Source of the DNA: Actinomycetota bacterium
Lineage (GTDB): Bacteria; Actinomycetota; Geothermincolia; Fen-727; Anoxymicrobiaceae
Direction of reading: 5' to 3'
DNA: 35,702 nucleotides
Assembly (NCBI GenBank): GCA_018896525.1
Contig: JAHIMR010000010.1
Coordinates: 1 to 35,702 of the forward strand
Shown here: one piece after another, positions 23,737 through 32,053 of the stretch
Layout: every line of letters begins with the position of its first letter
Position numbering within the stretch: the stretch's first letter is position 1
Position numbers and translations under genes: made by a program
Notes under the pieces: generated by a model
Seen by the model: the letters and a program-made list of their open reading frames with translations, nothing else
Told to the model about the DNA's origin: nothing
Database searches by the model: none

Positions 23737-24117
23737 ACTGGTTGGCTGTTTAATGTCGAGGACCGGGGTGCCGTCGATGGCGTCGAGGTTTTGCACGGTG
23801 ACGATGTTCTTGTCCACTCCAACGAGGTCCACCAACGAGAGGCCTATCGGGTTCGGACGGTAAGGAGAGCGCGTCGCGAACACCCCCCTCCGGGGCCTGT
23901 TGACATCGCCGCGGGGATGGATGACCAGTCGGTACCCCTGTGAATGGTCAAACACGAATATGATGTAGACGCGCTGGAACTGCTCCAGCCGGTATAGCCC
24001 CTCAACGTACTCGTCCATTACGCGTATCCTGGAGACCGTCCCGGTAAAGATGTCGGGGTCCCGCTGTATTGCCTTGAACTCGTTTTCCACGTAGCCGATT
24101 GGAACAAACTCGAACAT
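23722..24117 (-). CDS. trmO: tRNA N6-threonylcarbamoyladenosine methyltransferase TrmO family
   Basis: 131 residues. VPIGYVENEF at the start, DEYVEGLYRLEQF, FVFDHSQGYRL and the signature RGVFATRSPYRPNPIGLS identify the TsaA/TrmO family, which uses SAM to N6-methylate t6A37 in tRNA. ATG 24117 with GGAGG four bases upstream. The family C-terminus normally continues after LDIK with Pro-Tyr; here the last residues (QPTSGARC) are encoded by the GGTGCC repeat, so the natural tail was replaced. Confidence 0.88.
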   Translation of the reverse strand: MFEFVPIGYVENEFKAIQRDPDIFTGTVSRIRVMDEYVEGLYRLEQFQRVYIIFVFDHSQGYRLVIHPRGDVNRPRRGVFATRSPYRPNPIGLSLVDLVGVDKNIVTVQNLDAIDGTPVLDIKQPTSGARC

Positions 24118-24234
24118 GGCCCCTCCGGATGTGCCGCCGGGTGTGAACTTCCCATCCGGCCTTCCGTCTAATACCATAGATACTACTATAAGACCCGCCC
24201 GTTACATCTTCGGGCCCGAAGCGGGAGAACGTCA

Positions 24235-26220
24235 ATGGCCACAATGGAAACCACCGGTCAACAAGGCAAGGGGCAAATCAGGTGCCCGCGATGCGGCCGT
24301 ACCTACGACAGGGCGCCGAAGTTCTGCCTGGGCTGCGGCGCCAGGATGGGCAAGCCACCGGCGGCCCGTCCAAAGCCCGGGTTCCCCCGTGGGCCGCTTA
24401 TCGCCATCATCGCCTCCATGGTCGTCCTGCTGATGCTGGCGGGAGTCACCACCGCCGTGTTGGTCGTGTTCAACCGGCCCCCCGAGGTGGACCTTCCTCA
24501 AACCGTCAGCGAACTCAAGTCTTCGGTAAACGAGGCAGAGAAGTACCTGAACAGTAAAGGCCAAGCGCTCAGCAGTGGAAAGGTTGAGAACGCCCCCATC
24601 TACTCGGTGAGCGCCGTGCTCGACACCGGGGACAACAGTGTGTCCGGCGAGGAGACCGTCCTTTTCACCAACCGCACCGGGGACGACCTGAAGGAAGTAA
24701 TGTTCCGGGTCTACGCCAACAGCCCCGATGTCCGTGATGTCCGTGGCAAGGGGAAGGTCACCGTGACCGACGCCCGCGCCGACGGCGCTGAAGCCACCGT
24801 TAAGCTCTCGGACTCCCTCCTGACGGTCAAGCTTCCGGAGCCCCTCGAACCCGGGGGGGAAACAGTGATCAGCTTCTCGTTCAAGGAGCCGGTGCCCGAG
24901 GTCAGCGGCGGCATGGGGGGGCTGGAGGGACTCCTGGGCGAGTCCTCGGGAGGGTACGGTGTCTTCGGGCACAGTGACAACGTCTACAGCCTCGGCTACC
25001 TGATGCCCATCATCACCACCTACCGTGACGGCTCCTGGGACACCCGCAAGGCGCCAGCGTTCGGTGACGTCGCCGATTTCGAGTGCGCCTACTTCAACGT
25101 CGCCATCGACGTGCCCTCGGGGTACGTGGTCGCCGCCACCGGGACACCCACCGGCAAGAGCGGCGGCGCGGGGAGAGACGCCTATAGCTTCTCCGCGGGG
25201 CCTGCCCGCGACTTCTCGGTGCAGGCCAGCCCCGACTACAAGGTCGAAACCAGAACGGTCGGGTCCACGCTCGTCTCCTCCTACTACATCGAGGGCTCGG
25301 AAGAGAAGGGCAAGGAGGTCCTCGAGTTCGGATGCAACGCGCTTTCCCAGTACTCCAAGCACTTCGGACCGTACCCGTACACCAGGTTCAATATCTGCGA
25401 GGCGCCGCTCGGTGGAGGCGCGGCGGGCATGGAGTTCACCGGGCAGATAATGCTTGCCGAGATGCTGTACGGCAACCTGGGAGGGGACCTGCTTCCCGAG
25501 GACCTCGGTGGTGAGGAGTTGGGCGATCTTTTCGATACTCTGCTGGGAGGACTGATGGGCGACACCCTGGAGTTCGTGACCGCCCACGAGGTCTGCCACC
25601 AGTGGTGGGGGCTGTGCGTGGGCAGTGATTCTATCGGCCATCCCTGGCAGGACGAGTCTCTCACCAACTACTGCTCGGTCCTGTACTTCCGCTGGCAGCA
25701 CGGGGAAGAGGCGGCAAACGAGCAGTTGGAGATGCAACTGGTGCTGCCGTACTCCACCGCCGCCGCCCTGGGAGGCGGTGACGCGGTGGTCGACACCCCG
25801 GTGGACGACTTCGAGAGCCAGGAGCAGTACGTGGCGGCGGTCTACTCCAAGGGCGCGCTTTTCTTCAACGCGCTGGAGGAGCAGATGGGGACCGAGGCCT
25901 TCGAGAACAGCCTGTCGGAGTACTACGCGATATTTGCATTCGAGAACGCTACCCCCGATGACCTGATGGAGTGCTTCAAGTCCAACTCCACCGACCCCGC
26001 CGCGGTCGACGCCCTCCACCAGCGGTGGATAAAGGAGAAGCACGGGGACGAGGACATCTCCTCGACGCTCCCGGGAATGGACTTGCTCGATAACCTCATG
26101 AAAGACCTGGAAGACAGCCTGGACCTGGGGCCACTGGAGGACCTCCTGGAAGACCTGCTGGACGGCGGCGAGGATTCCACCGCGCCGTCAACCACCGACG
26201 AGCCGGCGAAGTCGATTTAA
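24235..26220 (+). CDS. Membrane-anchored M1-family metallopeptidase with N-terminal zinc ribbon
   Basis: 661 residues. Residues 17-34 hold a C-x2-C...C-x2-C zinc ribbon (CPRCGRT, CLGCGAR), followed by a single transmembrane segment (about 55-79) and a large external part. The peptidase has a GAMEN-like AAGMEF, the zinc site H451-E-V-C-H455 and E474 exactly 19 residues later, as in M1 aminopeptidases. The C-terminus is an acidic, Leu/Asp-rich tail. The ribbon would lie in the cytoplasm and the peptidase outside. ATG with GGGAG seven bases upstream; divergent from trmO. Confidence 0.88.
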   Translation: MATMETTGQQGKGQIRCPRCGRTYDRAPKFCLGCGARMGKPPAARPKPGFPRGPLIAIIASMVVLLMLAGVTTAVLVVFNRPPEVDLPQTVSELKSSVNEAEKYLNSKGQALSSGKVENAPIYSVSAVLDTGDNSVSGEETVLFTNRTGDDLKEVMFRVYANSPDVRDVRGKGKVTVTDARADGAEATVKLSDSLLTVKLPEPLEPGGETVISFSFKEPVPEVSGGMGGLEGLLGESSGGYGVFGHSDNVYSLGYLMPIITTYRDGSWDTRKAPAFGDVADFECAYFNVAIDVPSGYVVAATGTPTGKSGGAGRDAYSFSAGPARDFSVQASPDYKVETRTVGSTLVSSYYIEGSEEKGKEVLEFGCNALSQYSKHFGPYPYTRFNICEAPLGGGAAGMEFTGQIMLAEMLYGNLGGDLLPEDLGGEELGDLFDTLLGGLMGDTLEFVTAHEVCHQWWGLCVGSDSIGHPWQDESLTNYCSVLYFRWQHGEEAANEQLEMQLVLPYSTAAALGGGDAVVDTPVDDFESQEQYVAAVYSKGALFFNALEEQMGTEAFENSLSEYYAIFAFENATPDDLMECFKSNSTDPAAVDALHQRWIKEKHGDEDISSTLPGMDLLDNLMKDLEDSLDLGPLEDLLEDLLDGGEDSTAPSTTDEPAKSI

Positions 26221-26228
26221 ACCTAAAC

Positions 26229-28664
26229 CTATCGCCACTCGAAGGTTATCCTCTTTCTCCGGGATCCCGAAACCTCGGCACCGGCGAGCTTCGTCCCATC
26301 GCTGTCGGTTACGCCTACGCCGGCCTCACCGCCGGCCACGCTCAACGCGAGGGACGCCTCCCGCCTCATCTCCACCGGTTGCAGGTACTCGGCCGCGGCC
26401 TCCCCCTCCCGCTTCCCCCCCGTTACCTCGACAACACCGCCGGCCCGCGACAGGTCGTCGCCACCAGCCGACCGCCACATCCTCACCTGAGTCCCGTCCC
26501 AGAGCGTCAGGCGGTCTTCTCCCTGGCCGTACATTGTCAGTCGGAGGGTGCCGAGCGCCTCATCCTCCCCCACGACACCGCTGTTCTCCGGGGCGGGCGC
26601 CAGCGTGTCCACCGGCATGTCCAGTGTCGGAAGGATGCTCCCCGACCGGACGAACAGCGGGACGTGGTCCAGTGGCGACGCTATGGAATCGGAGTGCGGC
26701 CCCTTGTAGGTCTCGCCGGTCCAGTAGTCCACCCACTCCCCCGGGGGGAAGTAGACAGTGCGATCGCGGGCGCCTCTACGGATAACCGGGGCCACCAGCA
26801 GCCGGTCTCCAAGGAGAAACTCGTCCTCCACCTCCCACGACCCGGGGTCGTCCGGGTACTGCAGGATAAGGTGCCGGACCACCGGCATGCCACTCGCCGA
26901 CGCCTGGTGAGCCAGGCCGTAGATGTAGGGGAAGAGCGCTGTGTGCAGGCGGCAGTAGGTAGCGAACATCTCCAGCGTCTCTTCGTCGGAGTCGAACGAC
27001 CAGGCGCGGCCCGGGTGGGTGCCGTGGTGTGTCCGCATGACCGGTAGTAGAGCGGCAAACTCTGTCCACCGGAAGAACAGCTCCTTGTCACGCCCCCTGG
27101 TGGTGAGCGACATGTAGCCCCCGATATCGGCCGCCCAGATGGAAAGCCCCGAGAGGCCGGCCGACAGCGCGGCGGGGATATTCGAGGGCAGCCCGTCGTA
27201 TCGCTCGAAGTCGGTGTTGGAGTCCCCCGACCAGAACACCGGGACGTGGCGCTGCGACCCCACGCCGGCGGAGCGGCAGAAGAATACGTAGTCGCCGTCA
27301 GGCCGCAAGCGGTCGAACAGCTCGCGGTGCATCTCCTGCCACAGCAGGGGGAATCGGTTGTGGTGGATGAGCCCGGTCTCCCCGGTGGAAGTGACCGAGC
27401 CGGGAGGCACGTACTCACCGAAGTCGGCCATCCACCCGTCGAAGCCTACCTTGACGTTCTCCTCCAGGAGGCCCATGTACCACTCCCGGGCCTCGGGGTT
27501 GGTGAGGTCGATATGCCCGTACGGCAGTTGCTGTATCATGACAATGCTTACACCCCCGCGCCGGTTCTTGAGCAGGTAGCCTTTCTCCTTCGCCTCCCGG
27601 TACTCCTTGCTCCTTCGCAGTATGTAGGGGAAGAAGTACGACAACCACCTGAAACCGTCGTCATGCAGTTCCCGCGCCAGCTCCTCGGCGTCGGGGTAGA
27701 GCGAGCGGTCCACCTCATAGCGCATGGGAAATATCAAATAGGGCGCCTTCTTCTTCCTGCCAAGCGGGGCGAGCCAGTAACCGCCCTGCCAGTCCTCGCT
27801 CCAGATGGCGGTGGTGGGTATCTTGTTTTGCCTCAGTTTCCTTGCGATGGACCTTACATTCTCCGAGTTGTAGACGGCGTCGTTCCAAGGCGCGAACACC
27901 CACTTCGCGGGGACGGTAGCCCTGCCGGTGCGCTCGGTGAATCGCTCCACTATCCGCGCCGGCTCCGGGCCGTAGAACAGGACCCACCGGAACTCCCTGT
28001 CCCACACAGTTATGTCCACCACGCCGGGGTCGGTGGCGGCAACGTCGTACTCCACCCTGGCGGTGGTGTCCAGCAGCAGGCCGTAGCCGCGGCTGCTGAT
28101 GAAGAACGGCATCGGCTTGTAGGCGGTGGTCGGCCCGTTGGGGAACGGGTTCCAGGAGACACCGTCAAGCCGGCGGCCCCACTTCTCCCCCAGGCCCAGT
28201 GCCCCCTCCTCTGTCCAGACGAACAGCTTGTTCCCGGTCTGGTCCACCGCGTTGAAGCGCTCCCCGAAACCCAGGAACCTCTCGCCGGGCCGCGCCTTGA
28301 TCCGCCAGCGCACCCAGTCACCGGCGGCTCCGTCCGCAATGCGGACCTCACCGTCGATGACTCCTTCTCCAGCCGGGGACTCCGTCACCTCCACCAGCGG
28401 GTTGCCGCCGGGACCCTGGAGCGTGGTCCACCTCTCTTCTGACGGCAAGGTGTCGCCCGATGCCCACGCCCACGGCCCAAGGCGCCTGCGAAACCGCCAC
28501 CAGGCAAGGAGGGGGAACCACTTGAGTGCCACCTCCACCACCCCCAGGGACGACCCTTCGTAAAGAGGCACCTCCTCCAGCAGGGGTTGTCCGTCAGGCC
28601 CAAGAACCAGGACTCCACCGTGCCTCCCGGTGGTAATTCCTCCCGCAACAGCATCTTTTCTCAT
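26229..28664 (-). CDS. Glycoside hydrolase family 31 alpha-glycosidase
   Basis: 811 residues, full GH31. The nucleophile is D414 in GWMADFGEY and the acid/base is D481 in FWSGDSNTDF. The DFGE form is shared with YihQ-type enzymes, but the sulfoquinovose-binding R-x2-W-N-W element expected before it is not seen; that region reads WQGGYWLAPLGRKKK. So alpha-glucosidase-like activity on an unknown substrate is the safer call. No signal peptide, so cytoplasmic. Convergent with the M1 peptidase; GGGGGA eight bases before ATG. Confidence 0.88.
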   Translation of the reverse strand: MRKDAVAGGITTGRHGGVLVLGPDGQPLLEEVPLYEGSSLGVVEVALKWFPLLAWWRFRRRLGPWAWASGDTLPSEERWTTLQGPGGNPLVEVTESPAGEGVIDGEVRIADGAAGDWVRWRIKARPGERFLGFGERFNAVDQTGNKLFVWTEEGALGLGEKWGRRLDGVSWNPFPNGPTTAYKPMPFFISSRGYGLLLDTTARVEYDVAATDPGVVDITVWDREFRWVLFYGPEPARIVERFTERTGRATVPAKWVFAPWNDAVYNSENVRSIARKLRQNKIPTTAIWSEDWQGGYWLAPLGRKKKAPYLIFPMRYEVDRSLYPDAEELARELHDDGFRWLSYFFPYILRRSKEYREAKEKGYLLKNRRGGVSIVMIQQLPYGHIDLTNPEAREWYMGLLEENVKVGFDGWMADFGEYVPPGSVTSTGETGLIHHNRFPLLWQEMHRELFDRLRPDGDYVFFCRSAGVGSQRHVPVFWSGDSNTDFERYDGLPSNIPAALSAGLSGLSIWAADIGGYMSLTTRGRDKELFFRWTEFAALLPVMRTHHGTHPGRAWSFDSDEETLEMFATYCRLHTALFPYIYGLAHQASASGMPVVRHLILQYPDDPGSWEVEDEFLLGDRLLVAPVIRRGARDRTVYFPPGEWVDYWTGETYKGPHSDSIASPLDHVPLFVRSGSILPTLDMPVDTLAPAPENSGVVGEDEALGTLRLTMYGQGEDRLTLWDGTQVRMWRSAGGDDLSRAGGVVEVTGGKREGEAAAEYLQPVEMRREASLALSVAGGEAGVGVTDSDGTKLAGAEVSGSRRKRITFEWR

Positions 28665-28719
28665 ACCGTTATCCCCCCGAATCCGTTTTTCTTCAGCACG
28701 GGTTTCTCAGTGAATATAG

Positions 28720-28725
28720 TATAAT
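28720..28725 (+). promoter_or_regulatory. TATAAT -10-like box before the acyl-CoA dehydrogenase
   Basis: TATAAT 38 bp upstream of the GTG start, in the only AT-rich stretch of the divergent gap. No good -35 hexamer at 17 bp. Confidence 0.35.
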
Positions 28726-28763
28726 GCCCGTCGAGAAGTAACCGTCTAAGGAGGTTAAGAGAA

Positions 28764-29915
28764 GTGGAGAAGAAATATCCCATGTTCACGGAGGAGCACG
28801 AACTGCTCCGTCAGGCGGTCAGTGAGTTCGTCGAGAAAGAGGTAACCCCCTACGTCGAGGAGTGGGAAGAGAAGGAGGAGTACGACGCCGCGGCCTTCCG
28901 AAAGATGGGCGAACTCGGCTTCCTGGGGCTCCGGGTCCCCGAGGAGTACGGCGGCGGCGGCACCGATTACTGGTCGGTCGTGGTGTTGTTCGAGGAAATG
29001 ATCAAGGGCGGCAGCAGCGGCTTCCTCACCGCGATAGGCGTTCATACCGAAGTGGCCATTCCCGCGATTATGCATTACGGCACCGAGGAGCAGAAGCAGA
29101 AGTACCTGGTCTCAGCGGTCAAGGGGGAGTCACTGGGGGCACTGGCGGTGACCGAGCCGGAGGCGGGAAGCGACGTGGCATCGATGCTCACCTCCGCGGT
29201 AGAGGACGGCGACTCCTACATAATCAACGGCAACAAGATATTCATCTCCAACGGCGCCAGGGCCGACTGGGTAATAGTGGCGGCCAAGACCGACAAGGAG
29301 GGCGGTTACAACGGAATAACCGAGTTCATAGTGGACACCGACACCCCCGGCTTCGAGGTCAGCCGCAAGCTGGAAAAGGTGGGCCTCCATAGTTGTGACA
29401 CCGCGGAACTCTTCTTCACCGACATGAGGGTCCCCAAGGAGAACATGCTGGGGGGGTATAACAAGGGCTTCTTCCAGATAATGGAGAACTTCCAGCCCGA
29501 GCGCCTGCTGGTGGCGATTGGATCGTACGGCGGCGCGGAGATCGCCCTGCAGGCGGCTATCGGTTACGCCAAGGAGAGGGTGCAGTTCGGCAAGCCGATA
29601 TCGCGGCACCAGCACAACGCGTTCAAGATAGCCGAGCTGGCCACCAAAATCGAGGCGTCCAAGGAGCTGACCTTCCGGGCGGCTGACATGTACAACCGTG
29701 GCGTGGAGTGCATGAAAGAGGTCATGATGGCAAAGTACTACGCCTCCGATATCGCCAACGAGGTCACCTACGAGGCGATGCAGCTCATGGGCGGCTACGG
29801 GTACATGATGGAGTACCCCATACAACGCGCCTGGCGGGACATGCGGGTCATGACCATAGTCGCCGGCACCAACGAGATAATGAAGCTGATCATCTCCAGG
29901 AATCTCGGCCTGTAG
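28764..29915 (+). CDS. Acyl-CoA dehydrogenase
   Basis: 383 residues, full-length FAD enzyme making trans-2-enoyl-CoA from acyl-CoA. Motifs: AVTEPEAGSDVAS, GNKIFISNG and the C-terminal AGTNEIMKLIISR. The medium-chain-type catalytic Glu (YEGT) is replaced by Ala367; E246 in QPERLLVA occupies the alternative position used by long-chain and isovaleryl enzymes. GTG start with AAGGAGG nine bases upstream. Electrons would go to ETF, which is not in this window. Confidence 0.9.
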   Translation: MEKKYPMFTEEHELLRQAVSEFVEKEVTPYVEEWEEKEEYDAAAFRKMGELGFLGLRVPEEYGGGGTDYWSVVVLFEEMIKGGSSGFLTAIGVHTEVAIPAIMHYGTEEQKQKYLVSAVKGESLGALAVTEPEAGSDVASMLTSAVEDGDSYIINGNKIFISNGARADWVIVAAKTDKEGGYNGITEFIVDTDTPGFEVSRKLEKVGLHSCDTAELFFTDMRVPKENMLGGYNKGFFQIMENFQPERLLVAIGSYGGAEIALQAAIGYAKERVQFGKPISRHQHNAFKIAELATKIEASKELTFRAADMYNRGVECMKEVMMAKYYASDIANEVTYEAMQLMGGYGYMMEYPIQRAWRDMRVMTIVAGTNEIMKLIISRNLGL

Positions 29916-30128
29916 CCCCCCACTTGAGGGGCGCCACTCCTGTCGCCCTCCGGGGCCGGGTTTTCGATCGTCCCGCATCCAGACCCTCGCCTGAAGATGG
30001 TGGCTCAAGGGGTGGTGTTACGGTCCTCGAGTCGCAGGTTGACCGCTTTCACAACTCTTCTTTACTTCTGTTATATTGGTCAACAGTAGCCTGTATCCGT
30101 AACAAGACATTGAAGTATAACTCCAGGG

Positions 30129-30156
30129 TTTACAATAATCCCGTATCTGTTATACT
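30129..30156 (+). promoter_or_regulatory. Sigma-70-like promoter
   Basis: TTTACA (30129-30134), 16-bp spacer, TATACT (30151-30156). A start site near 30163 would give either a leader of about 240 nt for the DUF192 gene or a short RNA ending at 30276. Confidence 0.5.
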
Positions 30157-30251
30157 TTTAACTGTTAGTCCGTATAGGTCGGAACAATTGCGTGTTGCTC
30201 AATAGATAACGCGTTGTTTCTGTTTCCCGAGATCCCCATGAAGTGGGCAGT

Positions 30252-30276
30252 AAACAGCACTGTTGTGCCGTTTTTT
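30252..30276 (+). terminator. Terminator-like hairpin with T run in the leader
   Basis: AAACAGCAC, loop TGTT, GTGCCGTTT (one A-C mismatch) followed by further Ts, giving GTTTTTT. About 110 nt after the predicted start site, 129 nt before the DUF192 ORF. Confidence 0.5.
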
Positions 30277-30296
30277 CGCTCGCGCTATTCCAGGCG

Positions 30297-30356
30297 AACC
30301 ATCCCGGTGCATCTGCATACGGGTAGGTTGGAAACGATACCGGCCCTGGGCGCCGG
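30297..30356 (+). other. Two hairpins in the leader of the DUF192 gene
   Basis: Hairpin 1 (30297-30329): AACC, CCCG and TGCA pair stepwise with TGCA, CGGG and GGTT through small internal loops. Hairpin 2 (30340-30356): CCGGC, seven-base loop, GCCGG. No match to a known riboswitch recognised. Confidence 0.45.
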
Positions 30357-30404
30357 GTCTGTAAAGAAGGAGAAAGGAGCTGGATAATTAAATATTTAGT
30401 TGAG

Positions 30405-30923
30405 ATGACAGTTAGAGCTGGTGTACAGGAACATAGCTGGATTCACGTGGATTACATCGCCACGGTTAGGTCACTGGCCACCCGGGGGAGACGTATTCTG
30501 CCGTACGTCGTTGCGATATTGCTCGTCAGCGCGGCGGTCCTGTTCGCTGTAAGCTGTAGCGGGTCGACGGTCGCTTTCAGCAACGACTCAACCGTTCAAA
30601 CCCTCAACATCGAGGTGGCAGCAACCCCCGAGGAGCGTGCCCAGGGGCTGATGGGGTATGAGAGCCTCCCTGCAGACAGCGGGATGCTCTTCGACTTCCA
30701 GGGTGATGTCAGCTCGGCGTTCTGGATGAAGGACACCTCCATCCCGCTCTCCATAGCGTTCGTGGATTCCAGCGGGAAGATAATCTCCATCCATGACCTG
30801 GAGCCATTCGATGAAACCCCGGTGAAGCCGCAAGGGGAGTACCGCTACGCGATCGAAGCGAACCGTGGATGGTTTTCCGCACACGGAATTGCACCTGGAT
30901 TCAGGGTGTCAATAGATATCTAA
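30405..30923 (+). CDS. DUF192 family protein, probable lipoprotein
   Basis: 172 codons. Hydrophobic PYVVAILLVSAAVLFAVSC near residues 33-51 ends in a cysteine fitting a lipobox. DUF192 follows: a strand pair, ERAQGLMGYESLPADSGMLFDF, then FWMKDTSIPLSIAF and the C-terminal AIEANRGWF. Function unknown in the family; exported. The N-terminal 30 residues are doubtful; a GTG start within the first 20 codons is possible. The stop is five bases before miniature element copy B. Confidence 0.8.
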   Translation: MTVRAGVQEHSWIHVDYIATVRSLATRGRRILPYVVAILLVSAAVLFAVSCSGSTVAFSNDSTVQTLNIEVAATPEERAQGLMGYESLPADSGMLFDFQGDVSSAFWMKDTSIPLSIAFVDSSGKIISIHDLEPFDETPVKPQGEYRYAIEANRGWFSAHGIAPGFRVSIDI

Positions 30924-30928
30924 CTCTA

Positions 30929-31090
30929 GTGCCCCGGTCCATGGATACGGTTAAGCACCGAGAGCGTCGATGCGCCGCTCCGGCAAGGCGCGCGACCTAG
31001 ACGTACTCCTGTAGTACTTCTAGGGAGCGGAACGCAGCCGGTGTGGATGCAGCGGCGTTCGAATGCCAGTGTATTTATGGACCAGGGTAC
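30929..31090 (-). mobile_element. Miniature inverted-repeat element, 162 bp (copy B, inverted)
   Basis: Same 162-bp length as copy A, opposite orientation. Ends GTGCCCCGGTCCATGGATAC and, reverse complemented, GTACCCTGGTCCATAAATAC. The centre keeps a hairpin (GTACT-AGTAC) with different outer pairs (CCTAGA/TCTAGG) from copy A. TA flanks the end next to the DUF192 stop. Confidence 0.88.
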
Positions 31091-31122
31091 TTAGGGGCGG
31101 ACCGTACGAGCCGACGGGTAAA

Positions 31123-31146
31123 GGGCCCGGCTATGGAGCCGGGCCC
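31123..31146 (-). terminator. Strong hairpin downstream of the MaoC gene
   Basis: GGGCCCGGCT, four-base loop, AGCCGGGCCC, a perfect 10-bp stem, with TTT following on the minus strand, 36 bp beyond the MaoC stop. Confidence 0.7.
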
Positions 31147-31181
31147 GTCCCTTCTCATCAACTATCTGCCTGAGGTCGGTG

Positions 31182-32039
31182 CTACCCGTTCAGCTCGACA
31201 GCAGCGTTGGATATCGCTACCTCGCCGCGCTCCTCTGTCTTTGCCTGGAACAATAGCTTGCCGTCACCCTCGTCCCATATCTCGGTGATGACGGTCTCAC
31301 CCGGGAACACGTGCCGCGAGAACCTGACCTTTACCGACCTGAAGCCGGCGGGGTCGTTATCGCAGTACTCCCTGAGGACCGCACGACAGGCGAACCCGAA
31401 CGTGCACAGACCGTGAAGTATAGGCCTGTCGAACCCCGCCATCGAGGCGAAGTTGGGATCCGCGTGCAGCGGGTTATAGTCACCGGACAGGCGGTAGATC
31501 AACGCCTGCTGGGGCAGGGTCTTGAGCTTGACGACCCTGTCGGGCTCGCGGTCCGGTGGCTCGTTGCCCGCCGACGGGCCCTTCTCGCCGCCGAATCCAC
31601 CCTCGCCGCGGACAAACACGCCGAACCGGGTGAAGTAGACAACCTCCCCGCTCTCGTCCACGCTCTCGGCCTCGAGCTCTATAAGCGCGCCCTTCCCCTT
31701 GTCAAAGATGTTGGCGACCTTCGGCGTGGTCACAAGCTTGCCTGAAGGCGGGACCGGGTGCTTGCGGATCTCCAGGTACTGCTCACCGTGAAGGATCATC
31801 ATGGGGTTGATCTCGATTCCCTCCACCCCCAGGAGGCCCATGAGGGCCGGGAACGGCGGGATGACCCCGAACGTGGGCAACACCGAGAGCCCGGGATCGT
31901 TCTCATAGACGAACTTCAGCTCGTCCGGTTCGACACCGGCCCCAACGCCCAGGGCGTACAGCATGACATCCTTCGGCTCGTACTGGAACGCCAGCGCGGG
32001 CATCTGGGCGCCAATGGCTTTCGCCGTATCTATCGGCAT
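31182..32039 (-). CDS. MaoC-like (R)-specific enoyl-CoA hydratase, hydratase-2 type
   Basis: 285 residues, double hot-dog protein. The hydratase-2 motif YRLSGDYNPLHADPNFA carries the catalytic Asp and His. The N-terminal half is a degenerate hot-dog domain, as in the C-terminal part of peroxisomal multifunctional enzyme 2. It hydrates trans-2-enoyl-CoA to (R)-3-hydroxyacyl-CoA. 14 bp after the SDR below, so same operon; together they perform two steps of beta-oxidation. Confidence 0.88.
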   Translation of the reverse strand: MPIDTAKAIGAQMPALAFQYEPKDVMLYALGVGAGVEPDELKFVYENDPGLSVLPTFGVIPPFPALMGLLGVEGIEINPMMILHGEQYLEIRKHPVPPSGKLVTTPKVANIFDKGKGALIELEAESVDESGEVVYFTRFGVFVRGEGGFGGEKGPSAGNEPPDREPDRVVKLKTLPQQALIYRLSGDYNPLHADPNFASMAGFDRPILHGLCTFGFACRAVLREYCDNDPAGFRSVKVRFSRHVFPGETVITEIWDEGDGKLLFQAKTEERGEVAISNAAVELNG

Positions 32040-32053
32040 GGATCACACCCCCG

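Larger units (their letters stand above)
29916..30404. other. Long intergenic region, AT-rich, no gene
   Basis: No protein or tRNA recognised. Begins with a C/G hairpin (29916-29931) after the acyl-CoA dehydrogenase. Then an AT-rich block with repeated CTGTTAT-type words, a promoter-like site, a terminator-like hairpin and two structured hairpins before the DUF192 gene. Confidence 0.6.

Noticed and set aside
24232-26043. Open frame of about 600 codons antisense to the M1 peptidase
   Set aside because: A product of GC-rich codon bias; the plus strand has clear zinc-site motifs and a ribosome-binding site, the antisense translation has no domain.
28764-29915. Missing catalytic Glu (Ala367) in the acyl-CoA dehydrogenase as a sign of inactivity
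   Set aside because: E246 occupies the alternative base position used by long-chain and isovaleryl enzymes, so it is probably active.
31050-31075. GTTCGAAT in miniature element B, resembling a tRNA T-arm
   Set aside because: No acceptor or anticodon arms around it; the same word lies in copy A as part of the element body.
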